This document shows positions 6,159 to 14,034 of a stretch of DNA of 34,328 bases, in pieces. The DNA is taken from IMG/VR virus record IMGVR_UViG_3300039203_000129, positions 1-34,328 of that record, one strand, 5' to 3'. The notes under the pieces were generated by a model. It worked only from the letters and a program-made list of their open reading frames with translations. It ran no database searches and was not told where the DNA came from. Position 1 is the stretch's first letter. Every line of letters begins with the position of its first letter. This DNA comes from a virus. Both the position numbers and the translations under genes were made by a program.

Positions 6159-8960
6159 CTACGAGAAGCTGAGTTGCCAAGAGGCGAAACGGAACGGCGA
6201 GCCAGCGGCTCCCTTCCCTGACCAAACGGCAATGACGTTGGCCCCGCACTTGAATACCGACGCCGGGACCGTGAACGAGCCGCTGGTAGCGAGGTTGCTA
6301 AACACCAACAGGCCGTTGATGTAGACGTCGGCTCCCGGCCCGTCCAGGCCGAGCAACACGGAGTTTGGCTTCTTGGTCATCGTAAAGTGCTGCCGGAATA
6401 TGACCTGCGCCGCCGCTGGTCCGCTGTTTGCCACATTCCAGACGCCCCTGGGGTAGGGGCCGAACGGCCCCCACCAGGTATCGCCGCCGCCGGAAGCCGT
6501 CGTCGCATCGGTGAAAGTCACCCAGGCCGAGTCGTTGAAGCCCACCGTCTGCCAGCCGGAAGGCGGGGCATTATTGCTGGTCCCGTTCCACAACGCCTGG
6601 AGGATGGTGGTCGTTGACGCGACGATCTGCGAGGCCGGTTCGCTGCTATAGGTGTCCGCCTCGCAACGGAGGTATTGATTGCCAGTCAGAGCGGCGCAGG
6701 TCGGGCCGTTGGACAACAGCCCGTCGATGCCCACGGCGTTGACGGCTGCCGTGCGAAGCAAGTAGAAGCCGCCGACACTTTGCAAGCCGTCCACGCTTTT
6801 GTAGAGGCCGCCGGTACCGCACGCCATGTAGAGCAGGTCGCGTAGGGCGCCGTCCCGCCAGAGGCCGCGGTCAACCGGGACGGCCGGCGCGAGCGCACCA
6901 GACGCCAGGGCGTTGCCCCCGGCGGCGCTGTGATAGTAGCCCTGCCCCGCCTGGTTCAGCGCGTAGAAGCGATCCTCCTTGATGTCGGCTGTCACCGCCA
7001 CGATGCCCGTGGTCCCGGTTGCTCCGCTGAAGGTCTGCGTGGTCCCGCTATCCCGGTCGATCAGCATGCGCCCGCCGCGCATCCCGATCATCCCCCGGTT
7101 CGCCCCCGCCGAGTATTCCACGAAGGTCTCGCCTGCCTGGGCTGCCTGCGTGGTGAGCCAGCCTCCCCCGGCGTTGTCGGTGCGGTAGAGGCCGCTCGCC
7201 GTCAAGACGAACCACTGGCTCGTGAGGAAGCGGTTGATCACGACGCGCAGGATGGCGCCGCCACCCGGGCCGGCGACGGCCAGCCAGGTTTGCCCGCCAT
7301 CGGCGCTCAGGGCCAGGTTGCCGGTACTGCCACCGATCAGCACCCGGCTGGACAGCACGTCCGTCTCTACCCAGATGGCATTGATGGTGCCTACGGTGGA
7401 GGGAGCGGTAGAGGTGAAGGTGGTCGCCATGTCATCAACGCTGCCCAGGAAGTTTCCACCGCTGGCCCAGCACGGGGCGTTCGCCACGGCGTCGCAGCCG
7501 GCCAGGGCTGTCGTTACCCATGCCGTCCCGGTGAATTCCGCTGCCTGGGTCGGCTCGGCGGTGTAGAGCTTGCGGTTGGCGTAGACCGCCGCCGTTGCCG
7601 CCGGGGGGGCCTTCGTGACAGTGCCGGTATTGCCGCCGCTGTCCGTGATGAGGAGCGTGATGCTGGCGCTGGCGAGGGACGTAAACGCGACGGTAAACGT
7701 GGTCTTGCTGCCGCTCGCCGGTACCCCGCCGCCGGCAGCCGTCCAGGCGTAGGTCGTAATCGGCGCCGAGGTGGGCATGGGCAAGGCCGTACACGAGACC
7801 AGATAGAGCACGGTAGCCACCCCGGCGACGAGCACGGACTCGCTCTCCAGCGTCATGGAAAAGTCAACGAGCGGGTTCTGTGGCACGGTGATAGGACCGC
7901 CGCCGCCCAACCCGGTGACACCGGTCACCACCTGGCTGAACTGCCCCTGCTCGTCTACCGACACGTCCACGTGTTGCAGCCAGTAGTTGGTTTGGGCGTT
8001 GAGGCGCCCGCTCGACACGCCGATGGTCATGCCGGGGACCAGCAGGTCATCCCTGGGGGTCGTGAATTGCACCTTGTAGGTGCGCCGGTTCCGCACCGCC
8101 AATTGCCAGTCGGCCACGTCCTCGCAGGCCAGGCCGGAGCCGGCGTCAGCGATGAGACCCTTCTCAATGAGCGAACTATTGACCTGAAAAGTGATGTAAC
8201 CGGCGTTTGGTACCCACGGGCTGGGGGCGCTGCTCACGCAGCCGAACGGCCCGCCGCCGTCGCCGGGATCATAGCCGGACACCACGGCGCGGTTTGCCAC
8301 GTCCAGGATGCTGTCCTGGTGCGTGCCGCGCTCTATGTCGACGCCTTCGGTGAAGGACAGGGCGGCGCTGGCCGTCGGTACCGGCGTAATCAGGCTGCGG
8401 TAGAGCGTCCCCCCAGGACCCTCATAGGTGCGGTAGCCGAGACAGATCTGCTCAAGCCGCTGGATGAACGCCAGCGCGCTCTCCCCTTCATTCCAATAGA
8501 ACTGATCGGTCGCGACGGCGCCCAGCGTCTTGCCGGTGCCGCCGATCTGCTGGGAGGCTCCCCCCAGCCCGGCATTGGAGAGCATGGACGTGACCATAGC
8601 CTGGTCGGTCTGGCCGGCTCCGCCGAGGGTCATGTCGGTGCCGCCAACGGTACTGTTCTGGTCGCGGTCGGCCAGGATGAGCATGCCCCGGCACACCAGC
8701 TTTACGGCGCGCGGGTAGAGCGAGTAGTCGAATTCCACGAGGAAGCCGGAGAAACGAGTCGCCAGGCCGTGCGCGGTCGCCCCGAGCGAGATAGTGACCG
8801 TGCTCCATGGTTGCGCCCACGCCGGTAGCACCGGGCAGAGCACTTCAGCCTGCGCCGTTGCCAGGTCGTAGCCGAGGTTGACGGTACACGACAGCACCTG
8901 CGTGACTTGCTGATTGTCCACGTAGACACGGACCAGGGGTGTGCGAAAGGTGACGCTCAT
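6159..8960 (-). CDS. Tail hub/tip protein fused to PKD-like, propeller-like and carbohydrate-binding-like modules
   Basis: 933 residues. About 1-360 resembles the tail hub family (gp27/gpD-like, also called prophage endopeptidase tail): paired beta domains plus the conserved stretch YWNEGESALAFIQRLEQICLG. About 365-455 looks like a PKD/Ig-type domain (YAWTAAGGG, ITLLITDSGGN). About 470-770 has BNR/Asp-box-like strands (LSADGGQTWLAV, GLYRTDNAGGGWL, GLYKSVDGLQ), suggesting a beta propeller. About 790-933 resembles a galactose-binding jelly roll (SGWQTVGFNDSAWV, GADVYINGLLVF). The start overlaps the upstream gene by four bases (ATGA). The hub part would sit below the tail tube; the C-terminal modules probably bind host surface sugars. 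Module names rest on motif recognition, not a search. Confidence 0.78.
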   Translation of the reverse strand: MSVTFRTPLVRVYVDNQQVTQVLSCTVNLGYDLATAQAEVLCPVLPAWAQPWSTVTISLGATAHGLATRFSGFLVEFDYSLYPRAVKLVCRGMLILADRDQNSTVGGTDMTLGGAGQTDQAMVTSMLSNAGLGGASQQIGGTGKTLGAVATDQFYWNEGESALAFIQRLEQICLGYRTYEGPGGTLYRSLITPVPTASAALSFTEGVDIERGTHQDSILDVANRAVVSGYDPGDGGGPFGCVSSAPSPWVPNAGYITFQVNSSLIEKGLIADAGSGLACEDVADWQLAVRNRRTYKVQFTTPRDDLLVPGMTIGVSSGRLNAQTNYWLQHVDVSVDEQGQFSQVVTGVTGLGGGGPITVPQNPLVDFSMTLESESVLVAGVATVLYLVSCTALPMPTSAPITTYAWTAAGGGVPASGSKTTFTVAFTSLASASITLLITDSGGNTGTVTKAPPAATAAVYANRKLYTAEPTQAAEFTGTAWVTTALAGCDAVANAPCWASGGNFLGSVDDMATTFTSTAPSTVGTINAIWVETDVLSSRVLIGGSTGNLALSADGGQTWLAVAGPGGGAILRVVINRFLTSQWFVLTASGLYRTDNAGGGWLTTQAAQAGETFVEYSAGANRGMIGMRGGRMLIDRDSGTTQTFSGATGTTGIVAVTADIKEDRFYALNQAGQGYYHSAAGGNALASGALAPAVPVDRGLWRDGALRDLLYMACGTGGLYKSVDGLQSVGGFYLLRTAAVNAVGIDGLLSNGPTCAALTGNQYLRCEADTYSSEPASQIVASTTTILQALWNGTSNNAPPSGWQTVGFNDSAWVTFTDATTASGGGDTWWGPFGPYPRGVWNVANSGPAAAQVIFRQHFTMTKKPNSVLLGLDGPGADVYINGLLVFSNLATSGSFTVPASVFKCGANVIAVWSGKGAAGSPFRFASWQLSFS

Positions 8961-9319
8961 TGGCGGTAGAACGTCGCTTCGCCGGCGCAGGGCGGCGAGG
9001 CTCCCAGGCCGAGGTAGGTGCGCTTCAGTGCCGAGAGCACCGCCGAGTAGGCGCCGTCGAAGTAGCTCAACGTGCCGGTATTGCCGACCTGCGCTTCGAG
9101 CGCGGCGTAGTCAGAGGGATTGGTGAAGAAACAGGTCAGCACCAGTTCGGTGGCTCCGACACCGCCCACGTCGATGTAGACCCCGGCGCCGCCGGGCATC
9201 TTGCGCACGTTGACGTTGGCCGTCAACGTGCGCGGTATGTTCGTGGTCGCTCCGGCGCTGCCGGGCGAGCCGGCCAGGGTATCAAAGCCGGCGCCGGCGA
9301 AGCTGCTGTCGTAGGTCAT
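8957..9319 (-). CDS. Minor tail protein (distal-tail position)
   Basis: 120 residues, beta-rich with many Gly and Thr, a central VNVRKMPGGAGVYIDVGG segment and a C-terminal YFDGAYSAVLSALKRTYLG. The start ATG follows AAAGGGG on the minus strand. It lies between the tape measure and hub genes, the usual place of the distal tail (Dit) protein, but at 120 residues it would match only the core beta domain of that family. The stop overlaps the hub start by four bases. Assignment is positional; fold not recognised directly. Confidence 0.65.
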   Translation of the reverse strand: MTYDSSFAGAGFDTLAGSPGSAGATTNIPRTLTANVNVRKMPGGAGVYIDVGGVGATELVLTCFFTNPSDYAALEAQVGNTGTLSYFDGAYSAVLSALKRTYLGLGASPPCAGEATFYRQ

Positions 9320-9328
9320 GCTGCCCCT

Positions 9329-12300
9329 TTAGTGCGCGCCGGGTAGGCTGCGCCGTGCCCCCGGCGTCGTCGCAGAGTGGCTTTGCGCCATCTGCTCCAA
9401 GGCAGCGGCGACGGTCTGCCCGACCACGTCACCCAGGCCGGTGGTGTCGTTCGTCTCTACCGAGACGGCGCCGGCTGAGACCGTCACATTGATCGTGACG
9501 GTTGTGGTGGTGGGCGTTGCTACGGGTGTCACCCCGCCGCCCCCGCCGGTACCCTGGGTGCCCCCGTTGGCCCGCGTCGGGTCCATGTACCAGCCGAGGA
9601 ACACCTGGTGGGCCTCCTGCTGCCATGTGCTGATCAGGCGGGCCTCCACGCCGTTATCGTCGCTGCCCGTCTGGACGTCGGCTGCCGTTTTCAGCGCGGC
9701 GTGCCCGGGCCCGGCAATGAGTTGACCTTTGGCGTTGGCATCCCCGTAATACAGCCGGGCGCCGACTGGCGCATCGGCGGCGCTGCCGCCATGGAGCAAG
9801 CCTTGCCCGGCGAACATATTGGCGGTGTCGGTAGCCGAACCTCGCCCCTTGCGGTTCGCCACGCCGAACAGGTCATCCAGGAACTGCTCGCACTTGTCAA
9901 TGATCGGCTGCCCAAGTTGGTGTATGGCTGAGTTGACCGCCGCGGCGTGGTAGGCGTCCATGCCCCCCGGCGCGGGGTCGGTCATACCGCCAGGAGGCGG
10001 GGCGACCATACCGCCGGGAGGCGGGTCGGACATGCCCCCCGGTGGGGGAGCGGTGACGGCCGGAGCCGGCGGGCCATCCAGGGTGCTCCCCGGCATGCCC
10101 GGCGCGATATAGGGCGCAGCCGGGTCGGGAATGACGTTATACGGGCTGTTGGGCTTCCCCACGGAGGGATCGCCGGGTAGCGTCCCACCATTCTTCAGTA
10201 TGTCGGCCTTCTGGATTTGGACGTCCAGCGCGGCGTTCTGGTTCTGGATCGCCAGCAGTTGGGCTTGCAGCGGTGTCAGGCGTTCTTGCTCCGCGGTTTT
10301 CAGGTTGTCAATCGCCGTCTTCAAGCGGCCTTCGTCCAGGGCTGCCTCGGCGTTACGCTGGTCTATGGCATGCTGGAGGTCCGCTATGCGAGCCGCTTCA
10401 TCGGTCTGGAGCTTCTTGATCTGCGGCTCTATGTCGGCCTTCATGACGGCAAGTTCGGCATCGCGCTTCTTGATGGCCGCATCCAACGGGGCCAGGGCGT
10501 CGGTTTCCTTGTTCTTGAGGATGTCGATCTCGGGCCCAAGCTGGCTCTTGAGGAGGTCATAGTGGGCCTGGTCGGCGGTCTTTTGCGCTTCGATAGGGGT
10601 GAGCAAGTCCTTCTCTTGCTTGAGCAGCCCGTCCAACTGCTGCTGCAACGGGATAGCCGCCAGAGCGTCCTTGCCGTTGGCAATCGCCGTGGTCAGCCCT
10701 TGCACCCCTTCGGTGGCCTTCTGCAGGGTGAGGGCAGAAGTCGCGGCGCCGACGGCGTTGGGATCTTCCAGGTTCAGCGCGGCCAGCTTGTCCCGGTCAA
10801 TCTGCAATTGCAGGGCGTTGACCGCGGCGGCGTCTGCGGTGGGGGCCTGCGGACCGTTGTGCGGGGAGTAGCCGTACTTGGTCAGGCGGGTACCGCCGTA
10901 GTGGCTGGCGCCATCCTTTGCCGTGAGGGTGTCTATGTCCTTCTGCAGTTGGGCCTTTTGCTGCTCGATGTTCAGCGTGGCCAGGTGGCCGGCCAGCGCC
11001 GCCTTCTTCACCGGGTCGCCTTCGGCTGCCAACAAGGCCTGTTGGAGTTGGGCATCCTTGATCTGGTTCTCGGCGGCTAGCGTTTCCTGGGCATACTGGT
11101 GGCGCTTCGAGAGCAACCCGATCTGGGTCTGGAGGCTCTGTATCTGGCCGTCGTAGGTGGCATGGATGCCGTCTTCCTCGACGGTGGCTATCTCGCCGGC
11201 GGTTGCGTGCTGCTGGTTCAGCAGGTCCAGTTGGCGCTTGAGCGGGTCTATCTGGGCGTTGTAGGTGGTATTGATGCCGTCCTTGGTGATTTTGTCCAGG
11301 GCGTCGGCCTGCTGGGTACTGGCGGTTTGCAGGTCAAGCGTCTTTTGCAGCGGGGCAATGCGAGCCTGGTAATCGGACCTGACCGCGTCCTGGCGCCCTT
11401 TGTCGGCGGCGTCGGCGGCCGTGGTTGATTGCTGCTCGCCGGAAAGTTGCCCTTGCAGGTCTTTGATGGTCGGGTCAAATTGGGCCTTGACGTCCTTTAC
11501 GCTGATATTCAGTTCGGCCACGCCGAGGTTATTGATGGCCTTCTGGTTGGCGTCGGCTTTGGATTGTTCGGCGGCGGTAGCGGCTCCGCTCGCCAGGGTG
11601 GCGTCGCCACTCGGACCGACCAGCGCCTTGATGGCAGCGGCGGTCGAGTCGGCGTGGGCCTTCGCCGCGGCGTCGGTGCTACCGGGGGGGGACAGGAGGT
11701 CGCGTACCGTGCCGGCGGCGGCAAAGATGTTACCAACCATCGGCAGGTTCGCCGCGATGTTCGCCGCGATGCCGCCGCCACCGCCGTTCAACTCACCTAT
11801 TTTGCCCAGCATCGCTCCTATGTCGTCGGTGACACCGCGGGTGACCTGGGACAGGTGCGAGAAGGCGGGCACGACCACGTGCTCGATGCCGTTGGCAACG
11901 TCGGCCAGGCCGGTAGCCAGCCCGGCGATGAGCGGCAGGAATATCTCCCCGAAGGAGATTTCGATGGACTTGGTGCTCCCACCGAGGATCGACATTTGCT
12001 GGCCGACGTTGGTCAGGCTGCGCTCGTAGCTGGTGTTCGTCACCCCGGCGCCCTGCATGGAGCCATCAACAGCGTGCAGGATGTCGACGTAGTCTTTGGC
12101 GCCGTTGCCGGTGGCGAGCATCATGGCGTAGAGGCCGCGCTGGTTCGGCACGATGGCAGCCAGGGCGGCGGCGTTGCCGTTGGCCGCCTGGGTCATATTG
12201 TTCAACTCAGCCGTGGTCGGGGGGGCCACGTTGAGCAGCGCGGCCAGAGCATTGACATTGCCATGGGTCGCCGCGGCCACGTCGGTGATGATGCCGGAGA

Positions 12301-13252
12301 AGCCCTTGGCCTGCAACCCCGCCTGGCTGAAGTCCGCGACGAGGTTAATGCCGGTCTGATTGGACAGCGCTTCGAGTTCCTTGGTCGCCCCGGCGCTGGG
12401 CTTGATGATGTGCAGGATGGCGTCGGCCACCTGGGTGGTTGCCTGCGCGGCGTCGAAGCCGTGGCGCGTCATCATCGTAAACATGGCAAGCGTCTGGTCA
12501 AACGGCGCGCCGACGGCCGCGGCCGCCGCGGCGGTACGGCCGAAGGCGTCGGTCAACTGCTGCAGCGTCATATTGCCCATGGCGGCGGCGGTATGGATCA
12601 TGTCCATGGTCTGGGCGGCGGCGATGGCGGGCACGTTGAATTCGTGCATCACGTTGGCGAGGACGTTGGCCGTCTGTGCCACGTCGGCGCCGGTAGAGAC
12701 GGCGCTGTGCATGGCGGCGGTCAGGATGAGCGTCGCGTCGGCTGCCGAGTAGCCGAAGTTGGTGATGTGCATGTACCCCTGGGAAAGGCTATCCAGGGAG
12801 GCGCCGCTATCCGCTCCCAGGCGCAGCACGGTGTCGTGCATCTGCTGCATCTGGGCGTTGGTCATGTTGGTGTTGTTTGCGACGACGGTCATTTGCTGAT
12901 CGAACTGCGCGGCAGCCGTCATGCTCATTCCCATAGCCACGCCAGCGGCCAGGACGCCGGCGGCAAGGCCCAGGACCGCCGTCGTGCTCGCCAGGGCCAC
13001 GCCGTCCATGGTGGCCATGTCCGTCGCCGCGGTATTGGCCTCCCGGCTCCAGGAGCCGAGGTTGATACCCATCCGCTCCATGGCCGTGCCGAGCTTCAAT
13101 TGCGAGGCGGCCATCAGGTCGGACTGGACGACGGCCTCCATGAGGCTGGCCTTCAGACCCAGTACCCGGCCGGAGACGCCATCCAGCACGGCGCTGGCGC
13201 CGTCCTCGGCCAGGATCAGGATATTCAGCAGTTCGTTCGTTGCGGAGTCCAC
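9329..13252 (-). CDS. Tail tape measure protein with C-terminal Cys/His peptidase-like domain
   Basis: 1307 residues from GTG 13252 (GAAAGG six bases upstream). After an N-terminal helix and a hydrophobic stretch (about 85-115), residues about 110-330 match the PhageMin_Tail pattern (QFDQQMTVVANNTNMTNAQM, TANVLANVMHEFNVP). A long charged coiled coil follows to about 1030, then a Pro-Gly-Met linker with four PPGGM-like units (about 1064-1098). The C-terminus has Cys1121 in IDKCEQFLDDLFG and His1184 in GPGHAALKT, with an Asn/Thr-rich region between, resembling a CHAP or NlpC-type domain. Such domains on tape measures help the tail cross the wall during DNA entry. Tape measure length sets tail length; at the usual rise per residue this predicts a tail near 150-200 nm. 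Confidence 0.9.
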   Translation of the reverse strand: MDSATNELLNILILAEDGASAVLDGVSGRVLGLKASLMEAVVQSDLMAASQLKLGTAMERMGINLGSWSREANTAATDMATMDGVALASTTAVLGLAAGVLAAGVAMGMSMTAAAQFDQQMTVVANNTNMTNAQMQQMHDTVLRLGADSGASLDSLSQGYMHITNFGYSAADATLILTAAMHSAVSTGADVAQTANVLANVMHEFNVPAIAAAQTMDMIHTAAAMGNMTLQQLTDAFGRTAAAAAAVGAPFDQTLAMFTMMTRHGFDAAQATTQVADAILHIIKPSAGATKELEALSNQTGINLVADFSQAGLQAKGFSGIITDVAAATHGNVNALAALLNVAPPTTAELNNMTQAANGNAAALAAIVPNQRGLYAMMLATGNGAKDYVDILHAVDGSMQGAGVTNTSYERSLTNVGQQMSILGGSTKSIEISFGEIFLPLIAGLATGLADVANGIEHVVVPAFSHLSQVTRGVTDDIGAMLGKIGELNGGGGGIAANIAANLPMVGNIFAAAGTVRDLLSPPGSTDAAAKAHADSTAAAIKALVGPSGDATLASGAATAAEQSKADANQKAINNLGVAELNISVKDVKAQFDPTIKDLQGQLSGEQQSTTAADAADKGRQDAVRSDYQARIAPLQKTLDLQTASTQQADALDKITKDGINTTYNAQIDPLKRQLDLLNQQHATAGEIATVEEDGIHATYDGQIQSLQTQIGLLSKRHQYAQETLAAENQIKDAQLQQALLAAEGDPVKKAALAGHLATLNIEQQKAQLQKDIDTLTAKDGASHYGGTRLTKYGYSPHNGPQAPTADAAAVNALQLQIDRDKLAALNLEDPNAVGAATSALTLQKATEGVQGLTTAIANGKDALAAIPLQQQLDGLLKQEKDLLTPIEAQKTADQAHYDLLKSQLGPEIDILKNKETDALAPLDAAIKKRDAELAVMKADIEPQIKKLQTDEAARIADLQHAIDQRNAEAALDEGRLKTAIDNLKTAEQERLTPLQAQLLAIQNQNAALDVQIQKADILKNGGTLPGDPSVGKPNSPYNVIPDPAAPYIAPGMPGSTLDGPPAPAVTAPPPGGMSDPPPGGMVAPPPGGMTDPAPGGMDAYHAAAVNSAIHQLGQPIIDKCEQFLDDLFGVANRKGRGSATDTANMFAGQGLLHGGSAADAPVGARLYYGDANAKGQLIAGPGHAALKTAADVQTGSDDNGVEARLISTWQQEAHQVFLGWYMDPTRANGGTQGTGGGGGVTPVATPTTTTVTINVTVSAGAVSVETNDTTGLGDVVGQTVAAALEQMAQSHSATTPGARRSLPGAH

Positions 13253-13310
13253 GAAGGGCCTTTCAGCACGTTTTTGTTATAAGCGGCCGGTTGCCCCACG
13301 CCTACAAGCA

Positions 13311-13369
13311 AAGGGACGGATATGCGTGTGGCGCATATTCCTATGCGTGTGGCGCATGCTCCGTCCCTT
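13311..13369 (-). other. Double stem-loop on a shared outer stem (possible structured RNA)
   Basis: A perfect 10-bp inverted repeat (13311-13320 with 13360-13369, AAGGGACGGA on plus) encloses two copies of a 16-base direct repeat (13321-13336 and 13342-13357). Each copy is itself a hairpin, ATGCG/CGCAT, with an identical five-base loop (CCACA in the transcribed minus sense). The predicted RNA is a three-way junction between the tail chaperone and tape measure genes. It may be a terminator or attenuator, an mRNA processing site or a protein-binding element. It lacks a long U tract, so a simple terminator is not the best fit. Confidence 0.6.
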
Positions 13370-13375
13370 GGTCGC

Positions 13376-13597
13376 TCAACGCTGGTCGGCGGGGATGGCC
13401 TCAACGCCGGAGCGCACGGCGTTGTAGAGGGCGAACACTTCGAGCACGTCGATAGGCGTCTCGATGTACTGCTGGTACGTCCAGTGAAAGTCGCGGCACA
13501 ACTGCCAGGCTTCCAAATGGGGCATTGGGCCGTCGCCGGGGTAGGGGTCGCCCCCCCCCAGCAGCATGTCGCTTAGACGCTCGGAGAGACGGCTTCT
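13376..13597 (-). CDS. Tail assembly chaperone T part, made by -1 frameshift from the upstream ORF
   Basis: This is the -1 reading frame after the CCCAAAA slip site. It is open from the slip to the stop at 13376 and adds 73 residues to the first 123 residues of the upstream chaperone, giving a GT-like product of about 196 residues. The frame also contains an ATG at 13567 (63 residues), but no Shine-Dalgarno precedes it. Features include a YPGDGPMPHLEAWQLCRDF segment and the helix TPIDVLEVFALYNAVRSG; the motif of an aromatic-rich T domain before the tape measure gene is typical of siphoviruses. A nine-base G run (plus C, 13551-13559) lies inside and is a possible sequencing-error spot. Confidence 0.72.
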   Translation of the reverse strand, partial: RSRLSERLSDMLLGGGDPYPGDGPMPHLEAWQLCRDFHWTYQQYIETPIDVLEVFALYNAVRSGVEAIPADQR

Positions 13598-13965
13598 TTT
13601 GGGAGGTCAAGCCGCGCCGACAGGGCCTTGATGGCGACGGCCAGGCGCGTGCTATCCGTGCCGGTCAGCAGTTCTACCGTCTCGGGTGTGACCGCCAGGG
13701 GCGAGCCGTTGTCATCGTCCAGCGTCCAGGACACGATGCCGCGCACCAGCAGTTCGCGCGTGTAGGCACTATTGTCGATGGTCTGGTCGCTCACCAGTTT
13801 GCTGATGCCGTCCTCGACCACATACTGGCGGTGGCTCTTGGACGAGCCGAGCAGGGCCACCTGCAAGGCGTCCTCGTCGGCCTTGCGCAGCACGCGGATT
13901 GTTGCTTCATAGCCGGCGCTCAGGGACACGACCTCGGCGCCGGAAGTCTTGGCTTTGTAGCCCAT
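13573..13965 (-). CDS. Tail assembly chaperone G
   Basis: 130 residues, starting at ATG 13965 with GAAAGGA ten bases upstream. It begins MGYKAKTSGAEVVSLSAGYE and is mainly helical after a short beta start. It occupies the slot between tail tube and tape measure genes held by gpG-type chaperones, which coat the tape measure during tail assembly. Near its 3' end, codons CCA-AAA form the slip site that lets a fraction of ribosomes enter the -1 frame to make the G-T fusion. Family similarity is inferred from position, size and the frameshift signal. Confidence 0.8.
   Translation of the reverse strand: MGYKAKTSGAEVVSLSAGYEATIRVLRKADEDALQVALLGSSKSHRQYVVEDGISKLVSDQTIDNSAYTRELLVRGIVSWTLDDDNGSPLAVTPETVELLTGTDSTRLAVAIKALSARLDLPKEAVSPSV
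13597..13603 (-). other. Programmed -1 ribosomal frameshift site CCCAAAA
   Basis: On the minus strand the zero frame reads CTC CCA AAA GAA, so C-CCA-AAA is a canonical X-XXY-YYZ heptamer. Slipping back one base enters a frame with no stop until 13376. This is 22 bases before the zero-frame stop, the usual placement for tail G/GT frameshifts. A stimulatory downstream structure was not resolved by eye. Confidence 0.85.
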
Positions 13966-13997
13966 GGGGGGGGAGTCCTTTCAAACGGGGAGGGGCA

Positions 13998-14022
13998 GCC
14001 GGGAGGCGGGGGGCCTCCCGGC
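13998..14022 (-). terminator. Hairpin between tail tube and chaperone genes
   Basis: A perfect 9-bp stem (GCCGGGAGG with CCTCCCGGC, seven-base loop) lies 12 bases past the stop of the tail tube gene. It has no U tract, so it is more likely a partial terminator or 3' mRNA stabiliser that keeps tail tube expression above that of the chaperones. Confidence 0.5.
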
Positions 14023-14034
14023 GGGGTGGCGCGT

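Noticed and set aside
6155-6232. N-terminal extension of the tail fibre to 6232
   Set aside because: Lies within the end of the hub gene and is Arg/Ser shadow sequence; ATG 6154 directly follows the hub stop.
6930-8828. Long plus-strand open frame (632 codons) opposite the tail hub gene
   Set aside because: Antisense shadow in high-GC DNA; low-complexity Gly/Arg/His-rich sequence, no ribosome site, and the opposite strand has clear domains.
11429-13282. Long plus-strand open frame (617 codons) opposite the tape measure gene
   Set aside because: Composition is Gly/His/Arg/Val biased as expected of antisense high-GC frames; the minus-strand gene matches a tape measure protein.
13321-13357. 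Two 16-base direct repeats as an attachment site or transposon footprint
   Set aside because: They lie only five bases apart inside a larger inverted repeat, which fits an RNA structure better; no integrase or transposase is nearby.
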